Program-made: the position numbers and the translations under genes
Source of the DNA: Flavobacteriaceae bacterium PS02293
GTDB taxonomy: Bacteria; Bacteroidota; Bacteroidia; Flavobacteriales; Weeksellaceae
Direction: 5' to 3'
Assembly (NCBI GenBank): GCA_029960045.1
Contig: JASCOV010000001.1
Span: 682,001-746,000, forward strand
DNA length: 64,000 nt
The notes under the pieces: generated by a model
Database searches by the model: none
Seen by the model: the letters and a program-made list of their open reading frames with translations, nothing else
Told to the model about the DNA's origin: nothing
In this document: positions 8,532 through 17,990 of the stretch, one piece after another
Layout of the letters: every line of letters begins with the position of its first letter
Numbering within the stretch: the first letter of the stretch is position 1

Positions 8532-8572
8532 AAAGAAAGAGTTCGATACCATACCGAACTCTTTCTTTTTTT
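8532..8572 (-). terminator. Terminator of the FadL-like gene
   Basis: 15-bp stem (AAAAGAAAGAGTTCG / CGAACTCTTTCTTTT) just beyond the stop at 8608 of the leftward gene. Confidence 0.8.
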
Positions 8573-8607
8573 TGATTAAAATGTATTTTTACAGGAAATT
8601 GGAAATT

Positions 8608-10029
8608 TTAGAACTTCCAACCCACAGTTATAAATATATTACTTCTTGTATTTTTAACTTTGGAAACTGCATAAGCATCACTGTTTACATCATAACCACC
8701 ATTGAAATAACCAGTGTTATTATTTACATTTCCTTGTAAAAACGGATTGCTATATTCAGAGGTTATATTTTGATAAGAAGCATCAATGTAGAATGCTTTG
8801 AAGTCGTAACCTAAACCTGCACCTATTGTATTTCGTTTTCCAACAATAAGATTAGAAAAAGATTGTTCAGAAGTAGTACCATCAGTATTGTAACCTAACA
8901 AAGATAAATTGTCGAAGCTATTACCTTGGTAAGCATAACCACCTCTTAATCTGAAAGCAGCAATTCTGTATTCTGCACCTACTCTCACTTCTGAAGAGTT
9001 TTTGTATGAATCACTGAAGAAATCATTCAATTCTCTTTCTGCATCACCGTATTCTTTATATCTAGGTTTTGTAATTCCTTGAATAAAATCAACATTCAAA
9101 GCGAAATTTTTGCTAGGTACAAAAGCTGCACTTAAAGTCGCTTTCATCGGCGTCATCAATGTTCTGTCTTCTGTAAATTGGTCAACCTGATTATAATTAA
9201 AGTAATATTGATTATAAACTCTATTGATATTCCACCAAGTCGGCGATTCTATTGCAGCTCCTACTCGAAATTGATTACTCAGTTTTGCAATGACACCAAT
9301 ATTAGCTGAGAAACCATCAGAATGCTCATCGTAGCCAGTATATTGCTTATCGTAATAAAGAGAAGTTTTATCATCATCAGAATAGAATCCAGCTTTGTCA
9401 GCTTGTGTAAAGTAAGAGTTATGAAGATTAAGCCCGGCTCCAACATAAAGTTGGTTATCATAATTTGCTCCTACTGTAATATTCATTTTCGACTGATTTC
9501 CATATCTGTCATAGATGTGGCCTAAATAAGTGTAATTAATCACAGTATCCGGATAAGAAAAATCATCTACAATTTTGATATTTCCGTTTGCATCAGATCT
9601 AACGGTATTATCCAAAGAACGATTTGAATAGTTAACCCCAACGTTTACGAATTTCCACTTAGATATATCACCTAAGCTAAAGCTTACAACACCTCCAGCA
9701 TTGTTAATATCAGTATCATTAATTTTATTATTTAATGTTTTACCTACAAATGTGGATGCATTCTTATTATTGTTGATACCTAACGTTAAGTTAAGATCAT
9801 TTGTAATGAAAACTCCGATACCAGCAGGATTCACACTAGAGGAAGAAATATCTCCTCCTAAAGCTCCGATAGATCCAGCCATTGCATTGTACTTAGCAGT
9901 TCCATTTATTGGATTACCGGAATATATATCAATTGTATTGGTTGTTACTGAAACATCTGGTGAATTCTGTCCTTTTAGATAAAGAAAAGACACAGGTATG
10001 CTAATCAGTAATAAAGTTTTTTTAAGCAT
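8608..10029 (-). CDS. FadL/OMPP1-family outer membrane protein
   Basis: 473 aa from the ATG at 10029, which gives a clean signal peptide (MLKKTLLLISIPVSFLYLKG). A longer in-frame start at 10095 would add 22 charged residues and run into the upstream gene, so it is rejected. After the signal the text NAMAGSIGALGGDISSSS.NPAG is the hallmark of the OMPP1/FadL/TodX family, whose members transport hydrophobic molecules across the outer membrane. The remainder alternates beta strands and ends in WKF, as barrel proteins do. It follows the Gly-rich lipoprotein gene by 46 bases in the same direction and probably shares its transcript. Confidence 0.8.
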   Translation of the reverse strand: MLKKTLLLISIPVSFLYLKGQNSPDVSVTTNTIDIYSGNPINGTAKYNAMAGSIGALGGDISSSSVNPAGIGVFITNDLNLTLGINNNKNASTFVGKTLNNKINDTDINNAGGVVSFSLGDISKWKFVNVGVNYSNRSLDNTVRSDANGNIKIVDDFSYPDTVINYTYLGHIYDRYGNQSKMNITVGANYDNQLYVGAGLNLHNSYFTQADKAGFYSDDDKTSLYYDKQYTGYDEHSDGFSANIGVIAKLSNQFRVGAAIESPTWWNINRVYNQYYFNYNQVDQFTEDRTLMTPMKATLSAAFVPSKNFALNVDFIQGITKPRYKEYGDAERELNDFFSDSYKNSSEVRVGAEYRIAAFRLRGGYAYQGNSFDNLSLLGYNTDGTTSEQSFSNLIVGKRNTIGAGLGYDFKAFYIDASYQNITSEYSNPFLQGNVNNNTGYFNGGYDVNSDAYAVSKVKNTRSNIFITVGWKF

Positions 10030-10075
10030 TTTTATATGAAATGTTTTTTTATTAAATAATGAATGAAAATGTAGA

Positions 10076-11152
10076 TTATCTTCTTCCGCCGCCACCGCCG
10101 GATCTCATTCCGCCGCCGCCAGAAGAACCGCCAGATCTCATTCCACCTCCGGAGTTGAATCCGCCAGAATTACCCCCAGATCTTGTAGGTGCAGAATAAC
10201 TGTCGTTTCTAGAGCCTCCATTATTTGGTGTATAAGTTCTTACACCTCCATTGTTGTTAGGATAAGTTTGGGTTCTTGTTCCTCCATTATTATTTGGATA
10301 AGGCTGATTTCTTGTTCCTCCATTTGGATAATAAGGTCTGATTCCATTTGTAGCTCTTGTGCCATCATTAATAGATCTCGTTCCATTATTAGAATTTCTG
10401 ATTCCACTATTGATTGTTCCGACATCATTTCTGATATTTCTGTTTGGACGGATTCCACCTGCATTGATGCCATTGAAACTTCCACTATTTCTATTACTAG
10501 CTCTATTCTGAGAAATCATACCATTAAGTCTTCCTCCGTTTACACCAGATCTGTTGTAGTTAATCGGACGGTAATATCCACCGCCATAGTAACCTCCCCA
10601 ACCACCATAACCGTAACCCCAGTAAGGATCATAGAATCCACCACCCCAGCCCCAAGGCGAGTAGAAGGAATTGCCCCAGCCGAAGCCCATTCCCCAACCA
10701 AAAGAATTGAAACCTCCATTCCAACCCCAACCATAATTAGGATATCCCCAGCCGCCGAAACCTCCGTAGCCGAATCCCATTCCCCAGCCACCATAACCCC
10801 AGTTGTTGAAGCTGGTGTAGTTAGTTTCTGTTCCTGTATAAGTTCCCCAATCAGAAGAACTGCTAGTTAAAGCATATCTATTATCTTGATCCTGAATGTT
10901 TTGTTGGTTGTTGTCATAGATGCTTGGGTAAGTGTCCTGATAGTTGTAATAACTATCTACCTGATTACCATAATTTCCGGAATATGAACCTGCAGGCAAA
11001 GAATCCTTGTTAGGATCATAATATACACCATCAGTTTCTGAATATCCGCCTGTGTAGATTACACATGAGGTCAAAAGAGAACTGCTGGCAATCAAAATCA
11101 AAGCTTTGGATTTGATTAGATTAATTAAGCGAGTATTGTTGATATTTTTCAT
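10076..11152 (-). CDS. Gly/Trp/Tyr-rich lipoprotein of unknown function
   Basis: 358 aa. Residues 12-30 form a lipoprotein signal ending LLTSC (lipidated Cys at about 30). Residues about 110-200 are an unusual low-complexity stretch of Gly, Trp, Tyr and Phe (such as YGGWGMGFGYGGFGGWGY), followed by an Asn/Gly/Arg-rich tail (TRNQPYPNNNGG, RSGG repeats) ending in GGGGGRR. No enzyme motif. The composition suggests a flexible, adhesive or phase-separating surface protein, but this is inference. It is probably co-transcribed with the FadL-like gene, so an outer-membrane role is plausible. I cannot assign a family. Confidence 0.75.
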   Translation of the reverse strand: MKNINNTRLINLIKSKALILIASSSLLTSCVIYTGGYSETDGVYYDPNKDSLPAGSYSGNYGNQVDSYYNYQDTYPSIYDNNQQNIQDQDNRYALTSSSSDWGTYTGTETNYTSFNNWGYGGWGMGFGYGGFGGWGYPNYGWGWNGGFNSFGWGMGFGWGNSFYSPWGWGGGFYDPYWGYGYGGWGGYYGGGYYRPINYNRSGVNGGRLNGMISQNRASNRNSGSFNGINAGGIRPNRNIRNDVGTINSGIRNSNNGTRSINDGTRATNGIRPYYPNGGTRNQPYPNNNGGTRTQTYPNNNGGVRTYTPNNGGSRNDSYSAPTRSGGNSGGFNSGGGMRSGGSSGGGGMRSGGGGGRR

Positions 11153-11175
11153 TTTATAGGAAGTATTAAGTTTGC

Positions 11176-11183
11176 TATATTTG
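11176..11183 (+). promoter_or_regulatory. Candidate proS promoter -7 box
   Basis: TATATTTG in the divergent region between the lipoprotein gene and proS. It would give a leader of about 110 bases. Confidence 0.4.
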
Positions 11184-11299
11184 TATTCTTAAAATAAACC
11201 AAATTTTGTACCAGTAATTATTTACAAAGTAGTGTAAAATTAGGCTTTTTATTTAGATTACAAAAAGTTAAAAAAGTTAAAAAATAGTATAAAAAAAAT

Positions 11300-12775
11300 A
11301 TGGCAAAATTAACATCAAGAGCGGAAGATTATAGCAAATGGTATAATGAATTGGTTGTTAAAGCAGATCTAGCGGAGAATTCCAGTGTTAGAGGATGTAT
11401 GGTAATCAAACCTTATGGTTATGCAATTTGGGAAAAAATGCGTGACGAAATGGACAAAAAGTTCAAAGAAACAGGTCACCAAAATGCTTATTTCCCTCTG
11501 TTTGTACCCAAAAGTTTATTCGAAGCTGAAGAGAAAAATGCAGAAGGTTTTGCCAAAGAATGTGCAGTTGTTACTCACTACAGATTAAAAACTGATCCTA
11601 ATAACCCAAGTAAATTAATCGTAGATCCGGATGCAAAACTGGAAGAAGAATTGGTTGTACGCCCAACTTCCGAAGCGATTATATGGAGTACTTATAAAAA
11701 CTGGATTCAATCTTACAGAAATTTACCAATTTTAATTAACCAATGGGCGAATGTTGTTCGTTGGGAAATGAGAACAAGATTGTTCCTTAGAACTGCCGAA
11801 TTCCTTTGGCAAGAAGGACACACCGCTCACGAAACAAAAGATGAAGCTGTAGAAGAAACTGAAAAAATGCTTGAAGTCTATGCGAAATTTGCAGAAGATT
11901 TTATGGCAATGCCAGTTATCAGAGGAATAAAATCACCTTCAGAAAGATTCGCTGGAGCAGATGAAACTTATTGTATCGAAGCGATGATGCAAGACGGAAA
12001 AGCTTTACAAGCTGGAACTTCGCATTTCCTAGGCCAGAATTTCCCTAAAGCTTTTGATGTGAAATTCACGAGCAAAGAAGGTAAACAAGAATATCCTTGG
12101 GCAACTTCTTGGGGAACTTCAACAAGATTGATGGGTGCATTGATTATGACACACTCTGATGATTTAGGTTTGGTTTTACCTCCAACTTTGGCGCCGATTC
12201 AGGTTGTGATTGTTCCAATTTTCAAAGGAGAAGAACAGTTGGCAGAAATCAGTGAAGTTGCTTTGGAGGTTCAAAGTAAGTTGAGAGCAAGAGGAGTTTC
12301 TGTGAAATTTGATAATGATACTCAGAACAAACCAGGTTGGAAATTCGCTGAATACGAACTGAAAGGTGTTCCATTGAGAATTGCTCTTGGACAAAGAGAT
12401 CTTGAAAACAAAACCGTTGAATTAGCGAGAAGAGATAATCTGACGAAAGAAACTGTATCTATCGAAGGTCTTGATGTTTATATCGAAGAATTATTGAAAA
12501 CGATTCAAAGTGATATATATAATAAAGCTTTAAAATTTAAAGAAGAAAATATTACGAAAGTTGATTCTTATGATGAGTTCAAAAAAGTTTTGGAAGAAAA
12601 AGGTGGATTTATTCTTGCACATTGGGACGGAACAGCAGAAGAGGAGGAGCAGATCAAACAAGAAACAAAAGCAACCATCAGATGTATTCCTTTGAATAAC
12701 GAACAGGAGGATGGCGTTTCTCTAATTTCAGGAAAACCTTCTAAGCAAAGAGTAGTATTTGCAAAAGCTTATTAA
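11300..12775 (+). CDS. proS: Prolyl-tRNA synthetase (short, eukaryote/archaea-like type)
   Basis: 491 aa. Class II aminoacyl-tRNA synthetase that charges tRNA-Pro in the cytoplasm. It starts [19 protein letters not shown] and contains the class II motif 2 region [20 protein letters not shown], the TXE-like loop RPTSEAIIW, and motif 3 region with a [11 protein letters not shown] stretch. It lacks the bacterial INS editing domain and has the roughly 480-residue length of the eukaryote/archaea-like class, which is normal in Bacteroidetes. Single-gene unit with a terminator right after it. Confidence 0.95.
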   Translation: MAKLTSRAEDYSKWYNELVVKADLAENSSVRGCMVIKPYGYAIWEKMRDEMDKKFKETGHQNAYFPLFVPKSLFEAEEKNAEGFAKECAVVTHYRLKTDPNNPSKLIVDPDAKLEEELVVRPTSEAIIWSTYKNWIQSYRNLPILINQWANVVRWEMRTRLFLRTAEFLWQEGHTAHETKDEAVEETEKMLEVYAKFAEDFMAMPVIRGIKSPSERFAGADETYCIEAMMQDGKALQAGTSHFLGQNFPKAFDVKFTSKEGKQEYPWATSWGTSTRLMGALIMTHSDDLGLVLPPTLAPIQVVIVPIFKGEEQLAEISEVALEVQSKLRARGVSVKFDNDTQNKPGWKFAEYELKGVPLRIALGQRDLENKTVELARRDNLTKETVSIEGLDVYIEELLKTIQSDIYNKALKFKEENITKVDSYDEFKKVLEEKGGFILAHWDGTAEEEEQIKQETKATIRCIPLNNEQEDGVSLISGKPSKQRVVFAKAY

Positions 12776-12797
12776 TATCAAGTTTTATTAAAATTTA

Positions 12798-12832
12798 AAA
12801 TCCGTTTCATTACAAAATGAGGCGGATTTTTT
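12798..12832 (+). terminator. proS terminator
   Basis: AAAATCCGTTTCATT pairs with AATGAGGCGGATTTT (two G-U pairs), loop ACAA, then a T-run. Confidence 0.8.
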
Positions 12833-12965
12833 ATTCTATAATTTAGCTTTTAGTTCAAATGTTAAATCACGATTAGTTAAAGTTTTATTAAAATTATCAA
12901 CGATGAAAATTTGTGGATTAATATTTGGTAATATTATGCTACATCAATCAATAAAATAAACTATT

Positions 12966-14315
12966 ATGTCAATCAACTTAATCGATTTAATTAAAGGTCA
13001 GCTGGGATCAGCAACAGTGTCTCAAGCAGCAACTCAACTTGGAGAAAGTGAGTCAGGAATTTCAAAAGCAATTTCAGCTTTATTGCCAGCTGTAGTTGGT
13101 GGTTTTGCAAATAGCAACACACAATCTGAACTTTTCAGTACGGTAAAAGAAGCTGCATCATCGGGAATTTTATCAAATGTATTGGGAAATCTTAACGGAA
13201 CAGATTCTATTGTTTCAAAAATTTTAAGTTTAATCTTCGGAGATGGAGATAAACTTGCCGCTATTACCAACGCAGTTTCATCTTATGCAGGAATTAAGAC
13301 TGAATCTACAAATTCATTGTTAAATCTTGTTACAGGATCAACAGCAGGAACTTTAGGGAAATATGCAATAGATAATAATTTGGATGTTTCATCTTTTGGT
13401 AACCTACTAAGTGATCAAAAGGGACTTCTAACCTCATTGTTACCAGCAGGATTTAGCTTTGCATCTTTAGGATTAGGAAATTGGTTTGGAGCTGTTGATG
13501 CAGAACCTATCAATGTGATTCCGGAACCTTTGCAAACTCCATTAGCAGATATCAATCCTGTAACACCAATTACAGAAGAACCAGTAATTGCTGATACTCC
13601 AAAACCTGTTGTTACAGAAACTCCAAAAGTAGATGTGACAAGAAGCGGAACAACTCATGAGATTGTTTCGGATAATTCTGGAGGTGGAAGCATTTGGAAA
13701 TGGTTGTTGCCATTACTTTTATTATTGCTTTTAGGATGGTTTTTCTGGAAACAATGTGATAAAAAAGCAGAACCAGCGGCGGTAACAACAGTTGATTCTA
13801 CAGCTGTGGTCGTAGATTCTACAAATACTACGGGAGATACGGTTTCTACTACGAGAGAAACACTTGTAGTAACTCTACCAAGTGGTAAAACTTTACAAGC
13901 TTATAAAGGTGGAATCGAAGATCAAATCGTGACTTTCCTGAAATCTGATGACTATAAAAACTCAACAGAAGCACAACTTAAAGACAAATGGTTCAATTTT
14001 GATAATCTTAATTTTGAATTTGGTAAAGCTGTTTTAACGCCTGAATCTCAAGTTCAGTTAGATAATTTAAAACTTATCTTGGCAGAATTTCCAGATGCTA
14101 AAATAAAAATTGGAGCTTATACAGACAAGAAAGGTGATGAAAGTGTAAACCTAAAACTATCTGGAGAAAGAGCAGGTGTTGTGAAATCAGCACTCAAATC
14201 AGCTCAAGTAATAGAAGCTGAAGGTTACGGATCCAAATTTGCAAAAGTTCCGGCTGAAGCAACTGACAAAGAAAGAGAATCTGACAGAAAAACCGCTGTA
14301 AGATTTACGAAGTAA
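12966..14315 (+). CDS. DUF937-OmpA fusion membrane protein
   Basis: 449 aa. Residues 1-170 are a DUF937-type segment (MSINLIDLIKGQLG, then AISALLPAVVGGFAN) rich in Ser, Gly and Leu. A Pro/Thr/Val-rich linker follows, then one strong membrane helix at about 239-258 (WKWLLPLLLLLLLGWFFW). After another Thr-rich spacer comes a C-terminal OmpA-like peptidoglycan-binding domain (FEFGKAVLTPES, IKIGAYTDKKGDESVNLKLS, SDRKTAVRF). The OmpA part presumably sits in the periplasm gripping peptidoglycan while DUF937 lies on the other side of the membrane. Function of DUF937 is unknown. Single transcription unit. Confidence 0.85.
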   Translation: MSINLIDLIKGQLGSATVSQAATQLGESESGISKAISALLPAVVGGFANSNTQSELFSTVKEAASSGILSNVLGNLNGTDSIVSKILSLIFGDGDKLAAITNAVSSYAGIKTESTNSLLNLVTGSTAGTLGKYAIDNNLDVSSFGNLLSDQKGLLTSLLPAGFSFASLGLGNWFGAVDAEPINVIPEPLQTPLADINPVTPITEEPVIADTPKPVVTETPKVDVTRSGTTHEIVSDNSGGGSIWKWLLPLLLLLLLGWFFWKQCDKKAEPAAVTTVDSTAVVVDSTNTTGDTVSTTRETLVVTLPSGKTLQAYKGGIEDQIVTFLKSDDYKNSTEAQLKDKWFNFDNLNFEFGKAVLTPESQVQLDNLKLILAEFPDAKIKIGAYTDKKGDESVNLKLSGERAGVVKSALKSAQVIEAEGYGSKFAKVPAEATDKERESDRKTAVRFTK

Positions 14316-14337
14316 AATTAATATCAAATTATATAGA

Positions 14338-14366
14338 AACTGCCAAGCAATTGGCAGTTTTTTTAT
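14338..14366 (+). terminator. Terminator after the DUF937-OmpA gene
   Basis: 9-bp stem AACTGCCAA / TTGGCAGTT with a GCAA tetraloop, followed by TTTTTTA. Confidence 0.85.
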
Positions 14367-14430
14367 TGTTAACTTGCGAGTTAAGCACAGTATAACTATT
14401 TTTGTTAGTCTAATCTAACAATGAAAATCA

Positions 14431-15765
14431 TTGAATCAATCAAATCATAATAATGGCTGGAGAAAAGAGAAAAGTTCCAACTCACTCCACGAGGTTTTTT
14501 CCAGCGTCAACATTCCCAAAGACGGGAGTTTCAAAAAAAAGTTATTGGCCTATATGGGTCCGGGATTACTCGTCGCAGTCGGATATATGGATCCGGGGAA
14601 TTGGGCGACAGATATTGCTGGTGGAGCACAGTTCGGATATACTTTGCTTTCGGTAATATTAATTTCAAACTTATTTGCAATTCTTTTGCAGCATCTTTCT
14701 GTCAAGTTGGGTGTTGTGGCAGAACGAGATCTGGCTCAGGCTTGTAAAGATCATTTTCATCCGGCTGTCAATTTTGTTCTTTGGATATTCTGTGAAATAG
14801 CGATTGCAGCTTGTGACTTGGCGGAAGTCATCGGTTCAGCGATAGCACTTAATCTTCTTTTTGGGATTCCACTCAGTTGGGGTGTTGTGATTACAATTAT
14901 CGATGTTTTCTTGATATTATTCCTACAGGCAAAGGGATTCCGCTATATAGAAAGTATAGTGGGTGGATTGATATTAATTATTTTCATCGCTTTCTTTTAT
15001 GAGATATTTCTAAGCAAACCAGATATTTTTCCATTACTGGAAGGTTTGATTCCGAAGAAAGAAATCATCACAAATCCATCAATGCTTTACATTGCGATTG
15101 GGATTTTAGGAGCAACAGTCATGCCTCACAATCTTTATCTGCACAGCAGTATTGTACAGACAAGGAATTATCCAAGAACAACGGAAGGAAAAAAAGAAGC
15201 TTTGAAATTTGCAAGCATAGACAGCAGTCTTTCATTAATGTTAGCTTTTGTAATCAATGCTGCCATCTTAATAATCGCTGCAGCAACTTTCCATACTTCG
15301 GGGAACAAAGATGTGGCTGATATTAATGATGCGTATATGTTGTTGACACCACTTTTAGGAACAACTTTGGCGAGTATTTTCTTCGGAATTGCATTGTTGG
15401 CATCAGGACAGAATTCTACTTTGACAGGAACTTTAGCCGGACAAATTGTAATGGAAGGTTTCCTCAATATCAGACTAAAACCTTGGGTGAGACGACTCAT
15501 CACTAGAACAATTGCGATAATTCCTGCGCTTATTATTTCAATTTTATATGGAGAAAAAGGAACGGCAGAACTGTTGGTTTTCAGTCAAGTAGTTTTATCG
15601 ATGCAGTTGAGTTTTGCTGTAGTTCCATTAGTAATGTTCACAAATAGTAAGGCGAAAATGGGGGAGTTTGCGAATAAAATGTGGCTAAAAGTTTTAGCTT
15701 TCGTTATAAGTGCCATTATAATTATTTTAAATCTTTATCTTTTAAAAGAGACTTTCTTTGCTTAA
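14431..15765 (+). CDS. mntH: Nramp-family divalent metal transporter
   Basis: 444 aa, 11-12 membrane helices. It carries both Nramp signatures: DPGN in [15 protein letters not shown] (metal-binding helix 1) and [10 protein letters not shown] (helix 6). It imports Mn2+ or Fe2+ with protons. The frame has no upstream ATG: a stop codon lies at 14422 and the first possible start is TTG at 14431, giving an N-terminal tail containing [10 protein letters not shown] that I associate with flavobacterial relatives. The next ATG (at LLAYMGPG) would remove this conserved tail. A TTG start is therefore likely. Terminator follows. Confidence 0.9.
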   Translation: MNQSNHNNGWRKEKSSNSLHEVFSSVNIPKDGSFKKKLLAYMGPGLLVAVGYMDPGNWATDIAGGAQFGYTLLSVILISNLFAILLQHLSVKLGVVAERDLAQACKDHFHPAVNFVLWIFCEIAIAACDLAEVIGSAIALNLLFGIPLSWGVVITIIDVFLILFLQAKGFRYIESIVGGLILIIFIAFFYEIFLSKPDIFPLLEGLIPKKEIITNPSMLYIAIGILGATVMPHNLYLHSSIVQTRNYPRTTEGKKEALKFASIDSSLSLMLAFVINAAILIIAAATFHTSGNKDVADINDAYMLLTPLLGTTLASIFFGIALLASGQNSTLTGTLAGQIVMEGFLNIRLKPWVRRLITRTIAIIPALIISILYGEKGTAELLVFSQVVLSMQLSFAVVPLVMFTNSKAKMGEFANKMWLKVLAFVISAIIIILNLYLLKETFFA

Positions 15766-15785
15766 AGTTTCGATTGATATAAACT

Positions 15786-15819
15786 AAAAACCGTCTCATT
15801 TTAAATGAAACGGTTTTTT
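15786..15819. terminator. Bidirectional terminator between mntH and the transaldolase gene
   Basis: AAAAACCG..TCATT / AATGA..CGGTTTTT hairpin with A- and T-runs. It serves the converging genes on both sides. Confidence 0.75.
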
Positions 15820-15845
15820 AATATTTTATTTTAGAGTTAAAAATA

Positions 15846-16499
15846 TTAACTCAATTTCTTAGAATCTGCTACGAACTGAGCTAATCCTGAATCTGTCAAT
15901 GGGTGATTCAATAAATTAAGGATTGATGGAAGTGGAGAAGTGATTACATCTGCTCCAATCTTCGCACAGTTGATGATATGCATAGGGCTTCTGATAGACG
16001 CTGCAAGGATTTCTGTATCAAACATATAATTGTCAAAAATTAATCTGATTTCTTCGATCAAATTAAGACCATCTACAGAAATATCATCCAATCTTCCTAA
16101 GAAAGGAGAAACATAAGTTGCTCCGGCTTTTGCAGCCAAAAGTGCTTGTCCAGCTGAAAAAATCAATGTACAGTTGGTTTTGATTCCTTTATCAGAAAAA
16201 TATTTTAAAGCTTTGATACCGTCTTTGATCATAGGGATTTTTACCACAATTCTCTCGTGAAGTGCAGCTAATTCATCACCTTCTTTGATCATTTCTTCGT
16301 AAGTTGTAGAAAGAACTTCTGCAGAAACATCACCATCTGAGATGTTACAGATGTCAACATAATGCTTGTTGATAGCTTCTTTGCCAGAGATTCCTTCTTT
16401 TGCCATAAGCGAAGGATTGGTTGTAACGCCATCCAGAATTCCAAGATCTTGTGCTTCTTTGATCTGTGCTAGGTTGGCTGTGTCAATAAAAAATTTCAT
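15846..16499 (-). CDS. tal: Small transaldolase (TalC/FSA family)
   Basis: 217 aa, the size of the decameric MipB/TalC subfamily. Starts MKFFIDTANLAQIKEA and DGVTTNPSLMAKEG. The Schiff-base lysine is Lys87 in VVKIPM. In the motif YVSPFLGRLDD, residue 132 is Phe; in E. coli fructose-6-phosphate aldolase the equivalent is Tyr131, while true transaldolases have Phe. Transaldolase activity (pentose phosphate pathway) is therefore more likely than aldolase activity, although this family is often annotated fsa. Single gene. Confidence 0.9.
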   Translation of the reverse strand: MKFFIDTANLAQIKEAQDLGILDGVTTNPSLMAKEGISGKEAINKHYVDICNISDGDVSAEVLSTTYEEMIKEGDELAALHERIVVKIPMIKDGIKALKYFSDKGIKTNCTLIFSAGQALLAAKAGATYVSPFLGRLDDISVDGLNLIEEIRLIFDNYMFDTEILAASIRSPMHIINCAKIGADVITSPLPSILNLLNHPLTDSGLAQFVADSKKLS

Positions 16500-16560
16500 A
16501 TGTAGATTTTTATAAAATTGTTTGTAAATATATACTTTTAATTAGCATCGGGAAAAATAC

Positions 16561-16584
16561 AAAAAAGAAGCCGATTAAGGCTTC
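16561..16584 (-). terminator. Terminator after the TPR gene
   Basis: GAAGCC, loop GATTAA, GGCTTC with an A-run at 16561-16566 that reads as T-run on the reverse strand. Confidence 0.75.
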
Positions 16585-16591
16585 CTTTATA

Positions 16592-17971
16592 TTATTTCAA
16601 TGCAGTTTCTTTCGCTTTGAATTCTGTGTACTTCGCAGTATTTTGCGTCGTTTGGTACATTCCTTTTAAAAGGCTTACAATCTCTTTGTTAGTAGGATTG
16701 GCTTGATACATTTGTTCTGCATAAGGCAAAGCTTTTTGGAATCTTGCTCTTCTTTGTTCAAGAACTTTGTTGGCTGCATCTATTTTCCCAGCTTTTTTAA
16801 GATCTCTGTATTCATTGATTGCAACTTCATCTTCACCAATAATAACGAAAACTAAATTGTTAAGAGCGTCAGGAAATTTAGGATCTAATTCCACAAGTTT
16901 CTTGTATGTAGCTTCTGCTTCTGCTTGTTTAGCTGGGTCTTTAGCCAACATTACACCAAGGTTGTAAAGACTTTCTTTGTCAGCTGGATTTTTAGCAATC
17001 TTAGCTTTCAAATTATTTACAAACTCGTCTGTTTTACCAGATTTGAAGTAAGAATTACTTTGAGTCTGAGCAAGAGATTTGTTACTTGGGAACTTTTTCA
17101 AGCCTTCTTCGGCAAGTTTTCCAGCTTCATCATATCTTTTTTGATCAAACAATAGTGAAGCGGTTACATCATAAAGTTCTTCTTGCTTACTTGCTGTTGT
17201 TTCAGTTTTGAAATCTGTATAACCTGCACCTCCAGCTGTTTTTTTATACAAGTCAAATGCCGCTTTGTCAAGCGTCTCTTTCTCGCCATCTTTATTTTTT
17301 GCTGTGTAAATAGTCTCTACACCAGTATAACCAGATTTGATTAATGAATCAAGGATTTCAATAGCTTTTGCTTTGTTCTCAGTTGTTTGAGCATAAGCAA
17401 CACCCGCATAATAAAGATAGTTTTTGTCATCTTGTCCGGCTGCTTTGAAGAGGTAATAAGTCTCTGCAAACTTCCCTCCAGCTACATCAAATTTCTTTTC
17501 GTTATAACTTTTTGTAGCTTCAGAATTGGCTTTTTGTAAAAGAGGATTGATAGATTCTCTTAATTTATCTCCCAAAGAAGGCGAGTATTTATCTTGTTTC
17601 AAAGATAATCCAGCTCCAAATTTATCCGCTGCGTCTTTTCCTACGAAATATACTTTGTTTTTTTCAGCATCTTTTCCTGTAAATATTTGCTCTTTTCCAA
17701 GAGACGCAATTTTTGCAAGATATTCTGCTCCTTCTGTATTTTTCCCAGCTTTTAACAATGAAAATCCTTTTGCGTAATAATACTGCTCAAGAAGAGAAGG
17801 TTCTAATAGATATGTTTTATCTCCAAAAATACCTTCTGCTTTTGATATTTCTGAATTGGCAGTTGCAAGATCTCCTGAATCAACTGCTTTTACAGCGTTA
17901 GCGATTTCTTTTTTCTGAGCACTAACCAATGCTACAGATAAAACTGCTAAACTTAAAATTAATCTTTTCAT
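16592..17971 (-). CDS. Secreted tetratricopeptide-repeat protein
   Basis: 459 aa. Signal peptide MKRLILSLAVLSVALVSAQ, then helical repeats throughout; clear TPR-like units include LLEQYYYAKGFSLLKAGKN, RYDEAGKLAEEGLKKFP and KESLYNLGVMLAKDPAKQAE. Presumably a periplasmic protein-protein scaffold. It starts 19 bases after the gyrA stop on the same strand and probably shares its transcript, an arrangement with no obvious functional logic. Partner unknown. Confidence 0.8.
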   Translation of the reverse strand: MKRLILSLAVLSVALVSAQKKEIANAVKAVDSGDLATANSEISKAEGIFGDKTYLLEPSLLEQYYYAKGFSLLKAGKNTEGAEYLAKIASLGKEQIFTGKDAEKNKVYFVGKDAADKFGAGLSLKQDKYSPSLGDKLRESINPLLQKANSEATKSYNEKKFDVAGGKFAETYYLFKAAGQDDKNYLYYAGVAYAQTTENKAKAIEILDSLIKSGYTGVETIYTAKNKDGEKETLDKAAFDLYKKTAGGAGYTDFKTETTASKQEELYDVTASLLFDQKRYDEAGKLAEEGLKKFPSNKSLAQTQSNSYFKSGKTDEFVNNLKAKIAKNPADKESLYNLGVMLAKDPAKQAEAEATYKKLVELDPKFPDALNNLVFVIIGEDEVAINEYRDLKKAGKIDAANKVLEQRRARFQKALPYAEQMYQANPTNKEIVSLLKGMYQTTQNTAKYTEFKAKETALK

Positions 17972-17990
17972 ACGTTAATTTTTATTTTTT

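Noticed and set aside
10240..10870. Several ORFs of 80-200 codons on both strands inside the Gly-rich lipoprotein gene
   Set aside because: They are by-products of the GGA/TAC-type codon bias of the low-complexity region. They have no promoter, start context or family resemblance.
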